Shown: piece by piece, positions 28,809-37,314 of the stretch
Layout of the letters: each line of letters starts with the position of its first letter
How positions within the stretch are numbered: position 1 is the stretch's first letter
NCBI RefSeq assembly: GCF_900107975.1
Contig: NZ_FNVF01000001.1
Location: 191,756 to 255,755, forward strand
Direction of reading: 5' to 3'
DNA: 64,000 nucleotides
Source of the DNA: Paenibacillus sp. UNC499MF
Lineage (GTDB): Bacteria > Bacillota > Bacilli > Paenibacillales > NBRC-103111
Notes under the pieces: model-generated
Seen by the model: only the letters and a program-made list of their open reading frames with translations
What the model was told of the DNA's origin: nothing
Database searches by the model: none
Made by a program: the position numbers and the translations under genes

Positions 28809-30007
28809 ATTGCAAAGAGGTGAAAGAGCTGATGCAGAGAGATCTCGACGGAGATTTGAACGATCTGGAGCGGCAGCGTCTCAACCAGCATGTTCAGCAA
28901 TGTTCGGAATGCGGCACGATGCTGCAGCGGCTGCGCATGCTGTCCAAGGAATTGGAAAACCTTCCGAAAATCATGCCGCCGTTCAGTATCGTCGATTCGA
29001 TTCTTCCGCAGCTTGAGCGGCTGGATGAAGAAAAGTCCAACCATCGCGAAGAAGCTGCAGGTCTGTCTCGCGCAGTCGGCCGTTCCCCGCGTTCCCCGGA
29101 ACAGCTTCCTTGGACTCGCCGCATCGCTGCGCATGTCTCATGGAAAACAGTCAGCGGCGTAGTGGCTGCCGGCTTTGTACTCGGATTTTTCGCGTTCAAC
29201 ATGGACCGTCCGGCTCAATCGGGACCGGCGGGCATGTTCTCGGCCTTGACCGGAACAAAGACGGAGAATACGGAGCCGGTGGCAAAATCGGTACAGCCGA
29301 CAACCACAGCGGATGCGAATGGATCGCTCCAGCAGGGCGGCGGTACACCGACGCAGCCGCCCGCGTCCCAGTCACCGGGAGATTCCAAAAGCGCCGCCAA
29401 ACCGCAGGCGGATTCGAACGGCGAAGGGAATCAGACGGACCGTTCCGCATCGGCCGGAGATACAGGCAAGGGAACCGACTCAGGGCAGCAGCAGAAACCG
29501 GGTTCGGATTCTCCGAAAGAGGAAGGTTCCCGCAAGGAACAGCCGGGAACGACTTCTCCTCCGCAGCAGGATAAACAGTCCGATGCTTCTTCGAACGAAA
29601 GCAAGGGAGCCGGCGGTGCCGGCAATCCTCCCGCAGACGGCGGAGTATCTCCGGGATCGGGCGATACAAGCGGCGGTACTTCGGGATCGGGAGACGGAGA
29701 GACGGGCGGCAAGATCGCCACGACCGATCCGGAGAAGAAAGATACCCACAGCACGTTCACTGCCGCAGGAACCGACGGAGCTTCTCCCGACGGCAAGCTG
29801 AACGCGAAGATCGAAGACCGCAAGCTTACGATTGTCAAAACGGACGGCAGTTCCGTATACGTATCCGCCAAGCAGTGGAAAGAAACCGATACGCTGCGGC
29901 TTGTCGGCTGGAACGGCAACGACGAGTTTATCTACGAAGTAAGCAGCGGCAGTACGAAGCAGGAATATGTCGTCTCCTTGAAAACGAAGCAGGAGCGTGC
30001 CAAATAA
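28805..30007 (+). CDS. Membrane anti-sigma factor with zinc-binding N-terminus
   Basis: 400 residues. The N-terminal ZAS domain has Cys3 and His29-x3-Cys33-x2-Cys36 (HVQQCSEC), which fits zinc-containing anti-sigma factors. One membrane helix lies at about 113-132. From about 140 to 315 the outer part is low complexity, rich in Gly, Ser, Pro, Gln and Asp, and the last 85 residues form a small beta domain (AKIEDRKLTIVKTDGSSVYV, WKETDTLRLVGWNGNDEFIY). It should hold the sigma factor at the membrane until a signal is sensed outside. The signal is unknown. Confidence 0.88.
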   Translation: MNCKEVKELMQRDLDGDLNDLERQRLNQHVQQCSECGTMLQRLRMLSKELENLPKIMPPFSIVDSILPQLERLDEEKSNHREEAAGLSRAVGRSPRSPEQLPWTRRIAAHVSWKTVSGVVAAGFVLGFFAFNMDRPAQSGPAGMFSALTGTKTENTEPVAKSVQPTTTADANGSLQQGGGTPTQPPASQSPGDSKSAAKPQADSNGEGNQTDRSASAGDTGKGTDSGQQQKPGSDSPKEEGSRKEQPGTTSPPQQDKQSDASSNESKGAGGAGNPPADGGVSPGSGDTSGGTSGSGDGETGGKIATTDPEKKDTHSTFTAAGTDGASPDGKLNAKIEDRKLTIVKTDGSSVYVSAKQWKETDTLRLVGWNGNDEFIYEVSSGSTKQEYVVSLKTKQERAK

Positions 30008-30331
30008 GGCATGCTTCTTTTTGTGTCTGACACGCACATTTGGCGGGTTGGCGCGTATGCTGTATTAACAATCGGTTCTTGAAAAGTCACCGCAAAACTG
30101 AGGAGAACGACAGGAGAAAACGCGGGTTTACTGTCACTCGGTCAAGAGTTTCTAGAGCTCTTTTCCGGTGTTTAAATAGATGCTGCTCGCATGGGCAACG
30201 TGCGGTGGCAGCGTATTCTCTTTCTGCTCGGGCAAAGGGATTACGGCAAGACGGTGAGATTCCGTTTTGACGTAATCCCTTTGTCATTGGTAAGATAGGG
30301 AACAGGGATTTAACCGGAGGGGAACGAACGA
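30008..30331 (+). other. Spacer before holA with a 13-bp hairpin
   Basis: About 320 bases with no supported gene. CAAAGGGATTACG (30233-30245) pairs fully with CGTAATCCCTTTG (30271-30283) around a 25-base loop that has a smaller ACGG/CCGT stem. There is no clear T run. Whether it ends the anti-sigma transcript or acts in holA mRNA cannot be decided. Confidence 0.5.
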
Positions 30332-31351
30332 ATGGATTACAAACAAGCGATGAAAAGCATAGAGGAAGAACGATTCGCTCCGGTCTATGTCAGCTACGGA
30401 AGCGAGTCTTATCTGATTGAACAGTTTATCCGGAAACTTACCGATAAAATGATTGAACCCGAACATCTGGATTTTGCCGTAAGCAAATACGATTTGAATG
30501 AAGTACCGGTGCAGAACGTCATTGCCGACGCCGAGACACTGCCGTTTATGGTGCCACGCAAACTGATTATAGCCGGGAATGCCCAGTTCCTTACAGGCAG
30601 CCGGGACAACGGCAAGGTCGACCACCAGTTGGATCGTTTAACCGAGTATTTAGGGGCTCCCGTCGATTTTACCGTACTTGTCTTTACGGTTTCCGTGGAC
30701 AAGCTGGATGAGCGGAAAAAGCTGGTGAAGCAGCTCAAAGAAAAAAATGCGCTCGTGCCCTGCCTGCCGCTGACGGCCGAAGAGCTGCAAAGCTGGGTGC
30801 GGCGCCAGGCGAAAAAGGAATCTTTCGAGCTGGCGGACGGAGTTGCGGACCAGCTCGTGCTGTACACGGGCGGGCATCTTCAGTCGCTGGCCGCGGAGCT
30901 TGAGAAGCTCTCTCTCAACGTCGGACGTGGAGGGACGGCGACCCCCGAGCTGGTCGATTCTCTCGTCGTCCGCAGTACGGAGCAGAATGTGTTCATACTG
31001 ATCGAGCAGGTGGTCCAGCTTCGCCTGGACCGGGCGTTTGCGCTTCTGGAGGAACTTCTCAAACAGAAAGAGGAGCCGATCAAGATCGTAATGCTGATGG
31101 CCCGCCAGTTCCGGATCATGCTCCAGGTCAAGGAGCTGTCCAAGCAGAGCTATTCGCACCAGCAGATCGCGGGCCAGCTCGGTCTGCATCCGTACGCCGT
31201 CAAGGTGGCGGAGGGACAAGCCCGGGCTTACGATATCGCGAAGCTGAGCCGGATCGTGTCGCAGCTGGCCGATCTCGATTTTAAAATGAAAAGCGGGGGC
31301 ATCGACAAGGTGCTCGGCCTTGAGCTTTTTCTTCTCGGACTGGCGGCTTAA
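30332..31351 (+). CDS. holA: DNA polymerase III delta subunit
   Basis: 339 residues; ATG with CCGGAGGGGAA upstream. It is the clamp-loader wrench that opens the beta ring. Family features are VSYGSESYLIEQFIRKLTDK at the N-terminus, the AAA-like core without a Walker A motif, LVPCLPLTAEELQSWVRRQA, and the C-terminal collar domain (MARQFRIMLQVKELSKQSYS). It sits between comEC and rpsT as in B. subtilis (yqeN), apart from the inserted sigma pair. Confidence 0.95.
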   Translation: MDYKQAMKSIEEERFAPVYVSYGSESYLIEQFIRKLTDKMIEPEHLDFAVSKYDLNEVPVQNVIADAETLPFMVPRKLIIAGNAQFLTGSRDNGKVDHQLDRLTEYLGAPVDFTVLVFTVSVDKLDERKKLVKQLKEKNALVPCLPLTAEELQSWVRRQAKKESFELADGVADQLVLYTGGHLQSLAAELEKLSLNVGRGGTATPELVDSLVVRSTEQNVFILIEQVVQLRLDRAFALLEELLKQKEEPIKIVMLMARQFRIMLQVKELSKQSYSHQQIAGQLGLHPYAVKVAEGQARAYDIAKLSRIVSQLADLDFKMKSGGIDKVLGLELFLLGLAA

Positions 31352-31679
31352 AAGTCCGGCCGTGAAACCGGTCTGAAAGGGAACTCTCCGCTCGAAGAAG
31401 GAGTTTGAGTGTATCCTGCTCGGCGGGGCCAAAATCTTGGATCCGCTGCCCCGGGTCCGGGCGTTCAGGCCGCTTCTTTTGTACGGCCGGTCAGGCAAAT
31501 AACGCCGGACCTTGCGAGCAGCCGGACCTGCAAGGCGAGGCGGATCCCTTGTATGCAGTTAGCCGGCATAGTATATGCCGGTTTCCGTACCGTGCGAAGA
31601 TCCCAGCGCGCGGTGCTCGGCGTCACATGACGGTGGTCAGCCACTTTGCCGGCCCGACCGCTTGGCGATATGTACAAAA
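31352..31679. other. GC-rich gene-free spacer between holA and rpsT
   Basis: About 330 bases without a supported ORF. An inverted repeat AACCGGCATA-type element with AGCCGGCA at 31561-31568 and TGCCGGTT at 31576-31583 is present. No RNA gene or promoter was recognised. Confidence 0.4.
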
Positions 31680-31713
31680 AAAGACCGGAGCCAGGGGCTC
31701 CGGTCTTTTTTAT
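31680..31713. terminator. Bidirectional terminator between holA and rpsT
   Basis: AAAGACCGGAGCC (31680-31692) pairs with GGCTCCGGTCTTT (31696-31708). A runs on one side and T runs on the other allow it to work for both converging genes. Confidence 0.88.
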
Positions 31714-31736
31714 CACCTATGTGTAGGTCCTGCTTA

Positions 31737-32009
31737 TTAGCCTTGTGCGGAAAGAGCGTTAAGCTTCTTCGCTAAACGGGACTTCTTGCGGCTAGCTGCA
31801 TTTTTATGGATTAATCCTTTAGAAGCTGCTTTGTCCAATTTTTTGGTAGCGTTGATCAGAGCTTCTTTAGCGGAATCTACGTTATTGCTGGCAACCGTTG
31901 TTTCGAAAGCTTTAACAGCTGTACGAAGAGCGGACTTCTCGGAAGCGTTGCGCAGGCGACGTTTTTCACTTACTTTCACTCTTTTGATCGCGGATTTGAT
32001 GTTTGGCAT
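31737..32009 (-). CDS. rpsT: 30S ribosomal protein S20
   Basis: 90 residues on the minus strand. The ATG at 32009 gives [20 protein letters not shown], the standard start, with AGGAGG 9 bases upstream; an ATG two codons earlier is only 3 bases from the ribosome site. The protein is Lys/Ala/Arg-rich and helical throughout and binds the 5' domain of 16S rRNA. It is divergent from gpr. Confidence 0.97.
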   Translation of the reverse strand: MPNIKSAIKRVKVSEKRRLRNASEKSALRTAVKAFETTVASNNVDSAKEALINATKKLDKAASKGLIHKNAASRKKSRLAKKLNALSAQG

Positions 32010-32161
32010 TGACATTCACCTCCTACTTCAGGTACACAATCGAACGTTTTCCATGATTGTTGACAACTCTAAGTATTCTACCACGCTGACTTTTAAAAAT
32101 CAATACCTGCCGGGGAGCTTTCCGAACCCGTTTTCCGGGAGCGTTTATCGGTATAAATTCG

Positions 32162-32191
32162 GTATAAATTACGGTGGCTGTCCGCAAACTA
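32162..32191 (+). promoter_or_regulatory. Candidate SigF/SigG promoter of gpr
   Basis: GTATA (32162-32166), 18-base spacer, CAAACTA (32185-32191), one mismatch from CATNHTA. An identical GTATAAATT also occurs at 32151-32159, so the -35 element is duplicated in tandem. Forespore expression of gpr is known in Bacillus. Confidence 0.5.
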
Positions 32192-32223
32192 GGATCATTC
32201 ATAATGGACAGGAGGAGATCTTA

Positions 32224-33225
32224 ATGGCAGATCTTAGCGCGTATACGGTCCGGACCGATCTTGCGCTTGAGGCGAGAGAACTGGCGGCGGAAGCAAGAAA
32301 AAGCCCCGAAATTCCGGGGGTGGTTTCGGATATATGGGAAGAGAACGGCATGCGCATTACCCAGATTCAGGTGCTGAACGATGAAGGGGCGCAGGCTATC
32401 GGCAAAATGCCGGGGCAGTATATGACGATCGAAGTGCCCGATTTGAGAAAAAAAGATACGCAGCTCCAGGACCGCGTAGCTACAAAGTTCGCCCAGGTGT
32501 TTGAGCAGTATTTGCATAAAGCGGGAATCGGGAAAGACTCCAAGGTGCTCATCGTCGGGCTCGGCAACTGGAATGTGACGCCCGATGCGCTCGGTCCGCT
32601 CGTAGTCGAAAATATCCTCGTGACGCGGCACTATTTCGAATTAATGCCGGGTCAGGTCAGCCCCGGCTACCGTCCCGTCAGCGCGGTTGCTCCGGGCGTG
32701 CTGGGCACGACGGGCATTGAAAGCAGCGAAATCGTCGAGGGGATTGTCGAGAAGTCGAAACCGGATCTCGTAATCGCCGTGGATGCTCTTGCTTCGCGCG
32801 CGCTGGAGAGGGTGAATACGACGATTCAGATCGCCGACACGGGCATCAACCCCGGTTCGGGCATCGGCAACAAGCGGCGCGGCCTGACGCTGGAGACACT
32901 CGGCGTGCCGGTTATCGCAATCGGCGTGCCGACGGTCGTGTACGCATCCACGATCGTAAATTCGTGCATCGACATGATGCAGCACCATTTCCGCACCCAG
33001 ACGTCCAATACGCACGAAATACTCGGGATGCTGGACGATCTGCCGGAGCAGGAACGTTTGTCGCTTGTCCGCGAGGTGCTGAATCCCCTAGGGCACGATC
33101 TTCTCGTCACCCCGAAGGAAATTGACGAATTTATCGAAGATATCGCGAATATCATCGCTTCGGGGCTGAATGCGGCCCTGCACGAGGCGGTAGATTCGGC
33201 TAACGTGGCCGCCTATACGCATTAA
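32224..33225 (+). CDS. gpr: Germination protease GPR
   Basis: 333 residues from ATG 32224, after GGACAGGAGGAG; a frame open back to 31786 is only antisense to rpsT. GPR starts the breakdown of small acid-soluble spore proteins at germination and is made as a zymogen. The N-terminus carries VRTDLALEA, whose TD-LA matches the sites GPR cuts in its substrates, so self-processing after about residue 12 is likely (inference). Core motifs include VLIVGLGNWNVTPDALGPLV, GTTGIESSEIVEGIVEKS and IQIADTGINPGSGIGNKRRG. Confidence 0.97.
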   Translation: MADLSAYTVRTDLALEARELAAEARKSPEIPGVVSDIWEENGMRITQIQVLNDEGAQAIGKMPGQYMTIEVPDLRKKDTQLQDRVATKFAQVFEQYLHKAGIGKDSKVLIVGLGNWNVTPDALGPLVVENILVTRHYFELMPGQVSPGYRPVSAVAPGVLGTTGIESSEIVEGIVEKSKPDLVIAVDALASRALERVNTTIQIADTGINPGSGIGNKRRGLTLETLGVPVIAIGVPTVVYASTIVNSCIDMMQHHFRTQTSNTHEILGMLDDLPEQERLSLVREVLNPLGHDLLVTPKEIDEFIEDIANIIASGLNAALHEAVDSANVAAYTH

Positions 33226-33242
33226 ACGGCGCGGCTGAGCAG

Positions 33243-33271
33243 GCCGGTTCCTCAAGGAACCGGTTTTTTTG
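33243..33271 (+). terminator. Terminator after gpr
   Basis: GCCGGTTCC (33243-33251) pairs with GGAACCGGT (33256-33264), loop TCAA, then seven T. Confidence 0.88.
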
Positions 33272-33393
33272 CGCGGTGCCGGGCGGCTCCCAGGCGACTC
33301 CCAGGCGACTTCAAGCGGCCGCCCGCTTGATCGACCCGGGAGGCCGGCTGCCGGAGATTTTTTTGATGAGAGTTCTATCGATAGAGCGGTGTT

Positions 33394-33401
33394 CATAGAT
33401 T
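33394..33401 (+). promoter_or_regulatory. Possible SigE -10 box before spoIIP
   Basis: CATAGATT differs by one base from the SigE -10 pattern CATACAHT. A convincing -35 was not found at the right distance. SigE control of spoIIP is known in B. subtilis, which is the main reason to note it. Confidence 0.3.
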
Positions 33402-33483
33402 GGGAGTAGATAGATTCGCCGCCGTGAGGCGCGAGCCGCCTGAATCCGGACATGTTCAAGCCCATTCGCTAGGAGGAACTCTC

Positions 33484-34695
33484 ATGAAAAGGAATGCCGT
33501 CACCTTCAATCTCAGCAAAATCCGCCACACGTTCCAGACCGCCGGAGTCATCGGAAAGACCACGATATCGCTCAGTTTGTTTACTCTCTGCCTGTTTATT
33601 CTGCTTGGGGTCGGCAGCATTCTGCAATCCCGGTTGTCCACTTCTCCCGTATCGTCCATGAAAGGGCTGGCGGCTTCGGTCTCCAATCAGTTTTTTCTCG
33701 ACATGCTCGGTTTGGAAGTTCCCCATTTGAGAAACGATACCCGTAAATTTACTTTTTCCCAGCAAAATATGATGAGCTTCGCCGTCCGGTTTCTGACCGA
33801 TGTGAACCCCGGCGATCCGAAAAGCCTCATTGCCCAAGAGGTGCCCGGTCTGAAAGCGGACAAAAGCACGGTGCTGCGCGGGGGCAAAGACGGCGATGCA
33901 AGCGGCCCGGTCGAATACACACCCGCGGAAGGAGCGGTGAACGGGACAACGGGCGGCACAGTCACGGGAGCGACTCCCGCCCCGACTCCGGCGCCAAGCC
34001 AGGCGCCTGCGGACCAGAAGCCCAAAGGGCCGGGCCGGAACATTGCCTTCATTTATCAGTCCCACAGCAATGAATCGTTTCTGCCGGAACTCAAAGGCGT
34101 GACCGATCCGGATAAGGCCTACGATGCCAAAACGAATATCATCATGGTCGGCAAGAAGCTGGCGGAAGCGCTGGAGAAAGAAGGGGTCGGGGCCGTCCAT
34201 TCCGATGCCATTTACCCGAACACCATTAAAGATTTCAAATATTCCTACTCCTATAAATATTCACTCCAAACGCTCGAAGCCGCCGCGAACTCGCATCCGG
34301 ACCTGAAGTTTTTCTTTGACATCCACCGGGATTCCCAGGAACGCAAACGGACGACGGTTACGCTGAACGGCAAGGATTATGCTCAGGTGTATTTTATCCT
34401 GGGGGGAGACAACCCGAAGTGGAAAGAAAACGAAGCTTTCGCGGGTAAAATCCACGATGCGCTGGAAGCGAAGGCGCCGGGCGTTTCCAAAGGGATTCAC
34501 GCGAAAACGGGGCACGAAGTAAACGGCGTCTATAACCAGAACTTCTCGCCGAACAGCGTGCTGATAGAAGTGGGCGGCCCTTACAACTCTTTGGAGGAGT
34601 GCTACCGGACGGTGGAGCTGCTGGCAAAAGCGGTGTCGGAAGTGATTCTCGATGCGGAGAAAGTGACGGCGCCCGCGGAAGGCAAAAAGTCGTAA
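33484..34695 (+). CDS. spoIIP: Stage II sporulation protein P
   Basis: 403 residues from ATG 33484, with AGGAGGAACTCTC upstream. One membrane helix at about 27-48, a linker rich in Thr/Pro/Gly (about 140-180), then the amidase/endopeptidase domain. Likely zinc ligands are in FIYQSHSNESFLPEL, FDIHRDSQERK and LIEVGGPYNSLEECYRT. SpoIIP cuts peptide stems from septal peptidoglycan, working with SpoIID and SpoIIM in engulfment. It lies between gpr and yqxA as in B. subtilis. Confidence 0.95.
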   Translation: MKRNAVTFNLSKIRHTFQTAGVIGKTTISLSLFTLCLFILLGVGSILQSRLSTSPVSSMKGLAASVSNQFFLDMLGLEVPHLRNDTRKFTFSQQNMMSFAVRFLTDVNPGDPKSLIAQEVPGLKADKSTVLRGGKDGDASGPVEYTPAEGAVNGTTGGTVTGATPAPTPAPSQAPADQKPKGPGRNIAFIYQSHSNESFLPELKGVTDPDKAYDAKTNIIMVGKKLAEALEKEGVGAVHSDAIYPNTIKDFKYSYSYKYSLQTLEAAANSHPDLKFFFDIHRDSQERKRTTVTLNGKDYAQVYFILGGDNPKWKENEAFAGKIHDALEAKAPGVSKGIHAKTGHEVNGVYNQNFSPNSVLIEVGGPYNSLEECYRTVELLAKAVSEVILDAEKVTAPAEGKKS

Positions 34696-34774
34696 GCCGC
34701 ATGCGGGATAAAGCTGAACGGACTACGGAAGACTCGAGCGAGCGAATTCAAATAACGAACCGGAGGGATCCTAA

Positions 34775-35275
34775 ATGCCGCGCTGGTACTGGAAGCTGTT
34801 CGTATACGGAATTATCCTCTGCTTCTGCACGATGTTCGGGGTGGACCTTGCCTCGCGCGGCATGAACCGCATCGAAGGTCCGGGAAGCGTCTCCGGTGGA
34901 GCGGCGCAAACGGGCGGAAGCAGTCCCGCCGCGTCCGGCTCCCTGCCGGAGGAGACCTCCATCCGGACCGGAGGGGGCCGGAGCGGAGAGCGGCAGCCTG
35001 CCGCGCCAAGCGGGGCGCCGGGATCCGGGGCCGGTACGCAGGCCCCGGCGGCAGGCCCCGATGCGGCGGCCGGTAACGCCCGGGCAGCGGAAGGCGCGGA
35101 CCGGGCTGCCGCAACGCCGCCGCCGAAACCGTCGCCCCGTCCGCTCGGGACGGGAGATCCGCTTGAAGCCGGGTCGATGAACCATCTCGGCAACAAGCTG
35201 GGAGATTTGCTGCAAATGACCGCTCAAAGCGGAATGGACGGCGTGGTTTCGATGTTCGAATGGGTCGTCAAATAA
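34775..35275 (+). CDS. yqxA: YqxA-like membrane protein (DUF3679)
   Basis: 166 residues; ATG after CCGGAGGGATCC. One N-terminal membrane helix (WKLFVYGIILCFCTMFGVDL) is followed by SRGMNRIEG, which resembles the start of B. subtilis YqxA, and the gene is in the same place between spoIIP and lepA. The middle (about 45-130) is Gly/Ala/Pro-rich low-complexity sequence absent from the shorter B. subtilis protein. The C-terminus is amphipathic (LGDLLQMTAQSGMDGVVSMF). Function unknown; the name rests largely on position. Confidence 0.65.
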   Translation: MPRWYWKLFVYGIILCFCTMFGVDLASRGMNRIEGPGSVSGGAAQTGGSSPAASGSLPEETSIRTGGGRSGERQPAAPSGAPGSGAGTQAPAAGPDAAAGNARAAEGADRAAATPPPKPSPRPLGTGDPLEAGSMNHLGNKLGDLLQMTAQSGMDGVVSMFEWVVK

Positions 35276-35302
35276 GGTAAAACGACCCATAACGGTTTAG
35301 CA

Positions 35303-35331
35303 TTGCCGCAGCCCCGCCGGACTGATATAAT
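35303..35331 (+). promoter_or_regulatory. SigA promoter of lepA
   Basis: TTGCCG (35303-35308), 17-base spacer, consensus TATAAT (35326-35331), about 35 bases before the lepA start. Confidence 0.7.
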
Positions 35332-35366
35332 AAAAGGTACTGTATGTAACTGTGTGGGGGTTAGGC

Positions 35367-37184
35367 ATGACTGACATTCGGCAAAGACAAAAGCAAATTC
35401 GAAACTTTTCGATTATCGCACATATTGATCACGGTAAATCTACGCTCGCGGACCGCATTCTTGAATTCACAGGAGCGCTTTCGTCCCGTGAAATGCAGGA
35501 ACAGGTTCTCGACCAGATGGACCTTGAGCGGGAACGCGGTATCACCATCAAGCTTCAGGCCGTGCGCCTGAACTACAAGGCCGATGACGGTCAGGAATAT
35601 ATCCTGAACCTGATCGACACTCCCGGACACGTCGACTTTACGTACGAGGTATCGCGGAGTATGGCGGCCTGCGAAGGCGCGCTGCTCGTTGTGGACGCGG
35701 CCCAGGGGATTGAAGCCCAGACGCTGGCCAACGTATATCTGGCCCTGGACAACAATCTGGAAATTCTCCCGGTCATCAACAAGATCGACCTGCCGAGTGC
35801 CGATCCGGAACGCGTCAAGCAGGAAGTGGAAGACGTGATCGGACTGGATGCGAGCGAAGCGGTTCTGGCCTCGGCCAAAGCCGGCATCGGCATCAAGGAA
35901 ATTTTGGAGCAGGTGTGCCAGAAGGTACCCGCACCGCAGGGCGATCCCGACGAGCCGCTGAAAGCGCTCATCTTCGATTCGCATTACGATCCGTACAAAG
36001 GCGTTATCGTGTACGTGCGTGTCGTGGACGGTGCGATCAAAGCCGGCACGAAAATCAAGTTCATGGCGACGGGCAAAGTGTTCGACGTGATCGAAGTCGG
36101 CGCCTTCAAGCCGCGCATGTCCATCGTGGACGAGCTGAACGTCGGCGATGTCGGCTTTATCGTGGCCGGAATCAAGAACGTCGGCGATACCCGCGTCGGG
36201 GATACAGTCACGAACGCCGTTAAACCGGCTGTGGAACCGCTGCCCGGCTACCGCAAAATCAATCCGATGGTATTCTGCGGGCTTTACCCGATCGAAACAT
36301 CGGATTACAACGATCTGCGCGAAGCGCTCGAGAAGCTGGAGCTTAACGACGCGTCGCTGACGTACGAGCCGGAGACTTCCTCCGCGCTCGGCTTCGGTTT
36401 CCGCTGCGGGTTCCTGGGCCTTCTCCATATGGAGATTATTCAGGAACGCATCGAGCGCGAATTCAACATTCCGCTTATTACGACGGCGCCAAGCGTTATT
36501 TACCGCATCACGATGACGAACGGCGAGATCATCGAAATCGACAACCCGTCGAACTATCCGGATCCGCAGCGGATCGACTTCGTTGAGGAGCCTTACGTGA
36601 AGGCGTCGGTTATCGTGCCGAACGACTTTGTCGGCGCGATTATGGAGCTCTGCCAAGGCAAGCGCGGCGAGTTCATCAACATGGAGTACCTGGACACGAA
36701 CCGGGTGACGCTGTCATACGACATTCCGCTTGCGGAAATCGTGTATGACTTCTTCGATCTTCTGAAATCCCGGACAAAGGGCTACGCCTCGTTCGATTAT
36801 GAAATTTCCGGGTACAAGAAATCCAACCTGGTTAAAATGGACATTATGCTGAACGGCGAGCAGGTGGATGCTTTGTCATTCATCGTTCACCGGGACGGCG
36901 CCTACAACCGGGGCCGCATTATTTGCGAGAAGCTCAAAGAGCTTATCCCGCGGCAAATGTTCGAAGTGCCGATTCAAGCCGCAATCGGACAGAAAATCAT
37001 TTCGCGCGAAACCGTCAAGGCGATGCGGAAGAACGTTCTGGCCAAATGTTACGGCGGCGACATCTCGCGGAAACGGAAACTGCTCGAGAAGCAGAAGGAA
37101 GGCAAGAAGCGGATGAAGCAGGTCGGCAGCGTGGAAGTGCCGCAGGAAGCGTTCATGGCGGTACTCCGTATCGACGACAACTAA
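35367..37184 (+). CDS. lepA: Elongation factor 4 (LepA)
   Basis: 605 residues. ATG at 35367, with GGGGGTTA upstream, gives [20 protein letters not shown] motifs: [44 protein letters not shown] and LASAKAGIG. The EF-G-like domains end in the LepA-specific tail ([17 protein letters not shown]). It is a ribosomal GTPase that acts on stalled or mistranslocated ribosomes. Confidence 0.98.
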   Translation: MTDIRQRQKQIRNFSIIAHIDHGKSTLADRILEFTGALSSREMQEQVLDQMDLERERGITIKLQAVRLNYKADDGQEYILNLIDTPGHVDFTYEVSRSMAACEGALLVVDAAQGIEAQTLANVYLALDNNLEILPVINKIDLPSADPERVKQEVEDVIGLDASEAVLASAKAGIGIKEILEQVCQKVPAPQGDPDEPLKALIFDSHYDPYKGVIVYVRVVDGAIKAGTKIKFMATGKVFDVIEVGAFKPRMSIVDELNVGDVGFIVAGIKNVGDTRVGDTVTNAVKPAVEPLPGYRKINPMVFCGLYPIETSDYNDLREALEKLELNDASLTYEPETSSALGFGFRCGFLGLLHMEIIQERIEREFNIPLITTAPSVIYRITMTNGEIIEIDNPSNYPDPQRIDFVEEPYVKASVIVPNDFVGAIMELCQGKRGEFINMEYLDTNRVTLSYDIPLAEIVYDFFDLLKSRTKGYASFDYEISGYKKSNLVKMDIMLNGEQVDALSFIVHRDGAYNRGRIICEKLKELIPRQMFEVPIQAAIGQKIISRETVKAMRKNVLAKCYGGDISRKRKLLEKQKEGKKRMKQVGSVEVPQEAFMAVLRIDDN

Positions 37185-37202
37185 TTACAAGGAATGACCG
37201 AG

Positions 37203-37233
37203 AAATAGGAGCCGCGTGCTCCTATTTTTATTG
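37203..37233 (+). terminator. Terminator after lepA
   Basis: AAATAGGAGC (37203-37212) pairs with GCTCCTATTT (37218-37227), followed by TTATT. Confidence 0.85.
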
Positions 37234-37314
37234 CCTTCGATCTTTTCCGCTTTTCATAGTACAATGAAGGAACGGCCGTGAGGCCGGACCCTTTCTGGAA
37301 AGGAACTACCCGCA

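Noticed and set aside
30040-30287. Short frames on both strands before holA
   Set aside because: They overlap a perfect inverted repeat, lack ribosome sites and have no recognisable composition.
31786-32223. Long N-terminal extension of gpr
   Set aside because: The region is antisense to rpsT and contains the gpr promoter; ATG 32224 has a strong ribosome site.
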